A DNA stretch of 64,000 nucleotides, from contig CAMYAE010000010.1 in assembly GCA_947253655.1 (NCBI GenBank), forward strand, positions 10,634 to 74,633. Reading direction: 5' to 3'. Position 1 is the stretch's first letter, and each line of letters starts with the position of its first letter. The stretch comes from an uncultured Bacteroidales bacterium. Its GTDB lineage: Bacteria > Bacteroidota > Bacteroidia > Bacteroidales > UBA932. Both the position numbers and the translations under genes were made by a program. This document shows, piece by piece, positions 62,685-64,000 of this stretch. Under the pieces are notes generated by a model. That model did no database searches and was not told where the DNA came from. It saw nothing but the letters and a program-made list of their open reading frames with translations.

Positions 62685-63287
62685 TTATTTCAATTTTGTG
62701 ATTTCACTCTGGACATTTGCTGCTGTGTCGAAATGGATGGCGTGGAAACCGAGAGAGTTCGCTGTCGCAATATTTGCTTTGCTGTCATCGATAAACACTG
62801 TTTCTCTTGCGTCTATTTCGTATGTATTGAGCAGATATTGGAAAATCTTTTTGTCAGGCTTTGCCATTTTGACCTTACCAGACACGACTATGCCCTCAAA
62901 AAGTTTCAGAAAATCGTATCTCTCCAAAGCCACTGGGAAAGTCTCGGCCGACCAGTTGGTCAGTGCAAAAACACGGTAATCTTCCGCTTTCAGTTCTTCG
63001 AGTAGCTTAACACTCTCTTCAATCGGGCCTCCAAGCATGTCAGCCCAATGCTTCCAGAAATGCTCGATTGCCTCAGAGTATTCAGGATGTTCTGCCTGCA
63101 ACTCGCGGACGCCCTCTTCGAATGGTTTTCCTGCGTCCATTTGGGTATTCCACCCGGGGCTGCAAATCTCCCTAAGGAAATATTCCATTTCCTCTGTGTC
63201 CGCAAAGTATTTTTTGAAATAGTGCCTTGGATTCCAGTCAATCAGGACCCCTCCAAGGTCAAATACGACATTCTTAATTTTTCCCAT
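62685..63287 (-). CDS. HAD-superfamily phosphatase, YihX-like
   Basis: A 200-residue haloacid-dehalogenase-type hydrolase, probably a small-molecule or sugar phosphatase. Motif I is NVVFDLGGVLIDW (nucleophile Asp10), motif II ALTNWS, motif III Lys in MAKPDKKIF, and motif IV FIDDSKANI. The alpha-helical cap includes CSPGWNTQMDAGKPFEEG. It converges on the PUL terminator and is divergent from the STAS-like remnant. TAAATTTG on its strand (63292-63299) lies 4 bp before the ATG, which would give a nearly leaderless transcript. Substrate unknown. Confidence 0.88.
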   Translation of the reverse strand: MGKIKNVVFDLGGVLIDWNPRHYFKKYFADTEEMEYFLREICSPGWNTQMDAGKPFEEGVRELQAEHPEYSEAIEHFWKHWADMLGGPIEESVKLLEELKAEDYRVFALTNWSAETFPVALERYDFLKLFEGIVVSGKVKMAKPDKKIFQYLLNTYEIDARETVFIDDSKANIATANSLGFHAIHFDTAANVQSEITKLK

Positions 63288-63349
63288 AACCCAAATTTAC
63301 GAAAATAATATATTTTTGAAGTTATATTATATTTTTATTTTTGAGTGTT

Positions 63350-63705
63350 ATGAGATTTGATATTACAGAAATACTTATGTCGAAGGATCTCAAATCTCGT
63401 GATAGGGCACGAGATCTGAAACTTTTTTGATTAATAGCAATCAGGAGAAAATAACTTTGGACTTTTCAAAGGTAGAATTCTCTGCTCGAAGTTTTATTGA
63501 GGAGTTTTATATTCAGCTAATGAAAACTCCTTCAGATTTACCTTTCGCACTTAAATTATCGGGAGTCCCTGAAGATATTAAGATGATGATTGATTCAGTT
63601 AGTCGTACTCAGAATAAAATCAAGACAATTCCTGCCAAAATTCCCACTCAGTCGTTTGACAGTGTTGATAGGCTGCATTCCGCAATGTCCCAGATACCTT
63701 TTTAG
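63350..63705 (+). pseudogene. STAS-like (DUF4325-type) gene split by a frameshift in a T6 tract
   Basis: An ATG at 63350 starts a 26-codon frame (RFDITEILMSKDLKSRDRAR...) that ends in TGA at 63428-63430, right after six T's (63423-63428). Adding one T continues the reading into the downstream frame (SNQEKITLDFSKVEFSARSF...), which runs to 63705. The joined protein of about 118 residues has the STAS-like pattern LDFSKVEFSARSFIEEFY preceded by a SRDRAR helix, as in DUF4325 proteins. Taken alone, the downstream part has only a TTG start. It is either a recent inactivation, a slippage-prone gene or a sequencing error. Partner genes of such STAS-like proteins are not visible here. Confidence 0.55.
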
Positions 63706-63764
63706 CTTTTAGGAATTATTTATCTTATAGCTAATATTTCGTTGTATACTTGCCGTTCTTGTCC

Positions 63765-63787
63765 CAATACGACTTAAGAACGTATTG
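63765..63787. other. Small inverted repeat in the right-end noncoding stretch
   Basis: CAATACG (63765-63771) and CGTATTG (63781-63787) are perfect arms with a 9-bp spacer containing CTTAAG. They lie between the STAS-like gene and the right direct repeat. The 139 bp from 63706 to 63844 hold nothing else I recognise. This could be a recombinase site or a hairpin. Confidence 0.3.
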
Positions 63788-63844
63788 TGTGTCCCTAATT
63801 ATTAGAATTGCCGGATATGAGGTTCATAATACATATTATTTTAT

Positions 63845-63937
63845 ATGGTAATCTGCCTCTCCGCCATTGTTTTCATGGCCTTTACCACTTCCAGAAAATA
63901 AATTTTCAATATTTTTCATAAAAAAGTTTGGAAGTTG
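63845..63937 (+). repeat. Right copy of the 93-bp perfect direct repeat (putative attR)
   Basis: Identical in all 93 positions to 44564-44656. Here it is detached from the body of EamA: only an 18-codon fragment (MVICLSAIVFMAFTTSRK) and stop remain, followed by the intergenic part. The bases after it supply the -7 element of a promoter whose -33 box lies within the repeat. Confidence 0.97.
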
Positions 63938-63957
63938 AATAAATGTGAGTATCTTTG
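63927..63957 (+). promoter_or_regulatory. Bacteroidetes-type promoter reading off the right edge
   Basis: TTTG (63927-63930), a 19-bp spacer, then TATCTTTG (63950-63957) fit the phylum consensus exactly. The -33 box is inside the right direct repeat and the -7 box just outside. The 43 bases after it to the window end show no recognisable gene start; the driven gene is beyond the window. Confidence 0.75.
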
Positions 63958-64000
63958 CAATCCCGTTCGACGAGCGTCAGTCTGAGCAAGGCGGTTCGGA

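Larger units (their letters stand above)
44657..63844. mobile_element. Putative 19.2-kb genomic island carrying a complete PUL, bounded by 93-bp direct repeats
   Basis: Everything between the two direct repeats forms a self-contained unit. It runs from the GH20 gene through the ECF sigma/FecR regulators, SusC/SusD, accessory lipoproteins and glycosidases, to a HAD phosphatase and a broken STAS-like gene. The left repeat completes the 3' end of EamA; the right repeat leads straight into a promoter. This is the shape of integration at a gene's 3' end where the incoming DNA restores the gene. No integrase, relaxase, transposase or tRNA was found inside, so it would need a recombinase in trans or homologous recombination. 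A mis-assembly at a repeat is the alternative. What is seen is the repeat; mobility is inference. Confidence 0.55.

Noticed and set aside
62562..63005. 147-residue Cys/Phe-rich frame on the + strand
   Set aside because: It starts in the PUL terminator region and is antisense to the HAD phosphatase, which has all four HAD motifs.
44657..63844. Integrase, transposase, relaxase or tRNA inside the repeat-bounded segment
   Set aside because: Looked for on both strands; every sizeable frame is accounted for by PUL, regulatory, HAD or STAS-like genes, and no tRNA cloverleaf or CCA-ended element was recognised.
63958..64000. tRNA or rRNA start after the right-edge promoter
   Set aside because: The GTTCGA-like bases resemble a T-loop, but there is no acceptor or anticodon stem in the visible 43 bases.
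1..64000. CRISPR array or restriction/defence system
   Set aside because: No regularly spaced short repeats and no defence-type proteins were recognised. The only STAS-like gene is a single frameshifted fragment without partners.

Overview
The window is a stretch of a Bacteroidales-type chromosome. The evidence is two SusC/SusD glycan-uptake systems with many SPII lipoproteins, a FecR-type anti-sigma factor, a FadL-like porin and a DUF3078 protein. Promoters also match the Bacteroidetes pattern TTTG-N19-TAnnTTTG. Both polysaccharide utilisation loci (PULs) look aimed at animal host glycans, so a gut symbiont is the natural inference; the genus cannot be fixed from what is visible. No tRNA, rRNA, CRISPR array, transposase or integrase was recognised. 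No gene-free stretch exceeds 300 bases.

Region A (2-17492, + strand) is a glycosaminoglycan PUL whose left end lies outside the window. It holds a 5'-truncated PL8 lyase, SusC, SusD, a DUF5017 lipoprotein, a second full-length PL8 lyase of the chondroitinase ABC type, a Ser-type S1 sulfatase, a DUF4988/DUF4955 beta-helix lipoprotein that may be a PL29-like lyase, and a DUF4988 beta-helix lipoprotein. A perfect 16-bp-stem terminator closes the locus. Lyases would cut sulfated or unsulfated chains outside the cell, SusC/D would import the unsaturated oligosaccharides, and the sulfatase would desulfate them.

Region B (17607-44620) is a dense housekeeping block: an RluA-type pseudouridine synthase, dnaK, a copper P-type ATPase, an S46 dipeptidyl-peptidase downstream of rimP-nusA-infB, lpxD-lpxC-lpxA-wbqC, a FadL-like porin, a Trp/Tyr- and Ser-rich lipoprotein, proS, a DUF3078 protein, tilS, sppA, hisS and an EamA transporter. 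LpxC is not fused to FabZ, which is unusual for this phylum.

Region C (44657-63844) is a 19.2-kb segment between two identical 93-bp direct repeats. The left repeat is the last 18 codons plus stop of the EamA gene and 36 bp beyond it. The right repeat lies just before a near-ideal promoter that reads off the window. Inside is a complete ECF-sigma/anti-sigma-controlled PUL: a GH20 hexosaminidase, sigma factor, FecR, SusC with an STN signalling domain, SusD, three lipoproteins sharing a C-terminal module behind different N-terminal domains, a 53-residue peptide gene, a DUF4855 protein and a GH36-like enzyme. A HAD phosphatase and a frameshifted STAS-like gene follow. The layout suggests an integrated or excisable PUL island that carries no recombinase of its own. 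An assembly join at a repeat is the main competing explanation.
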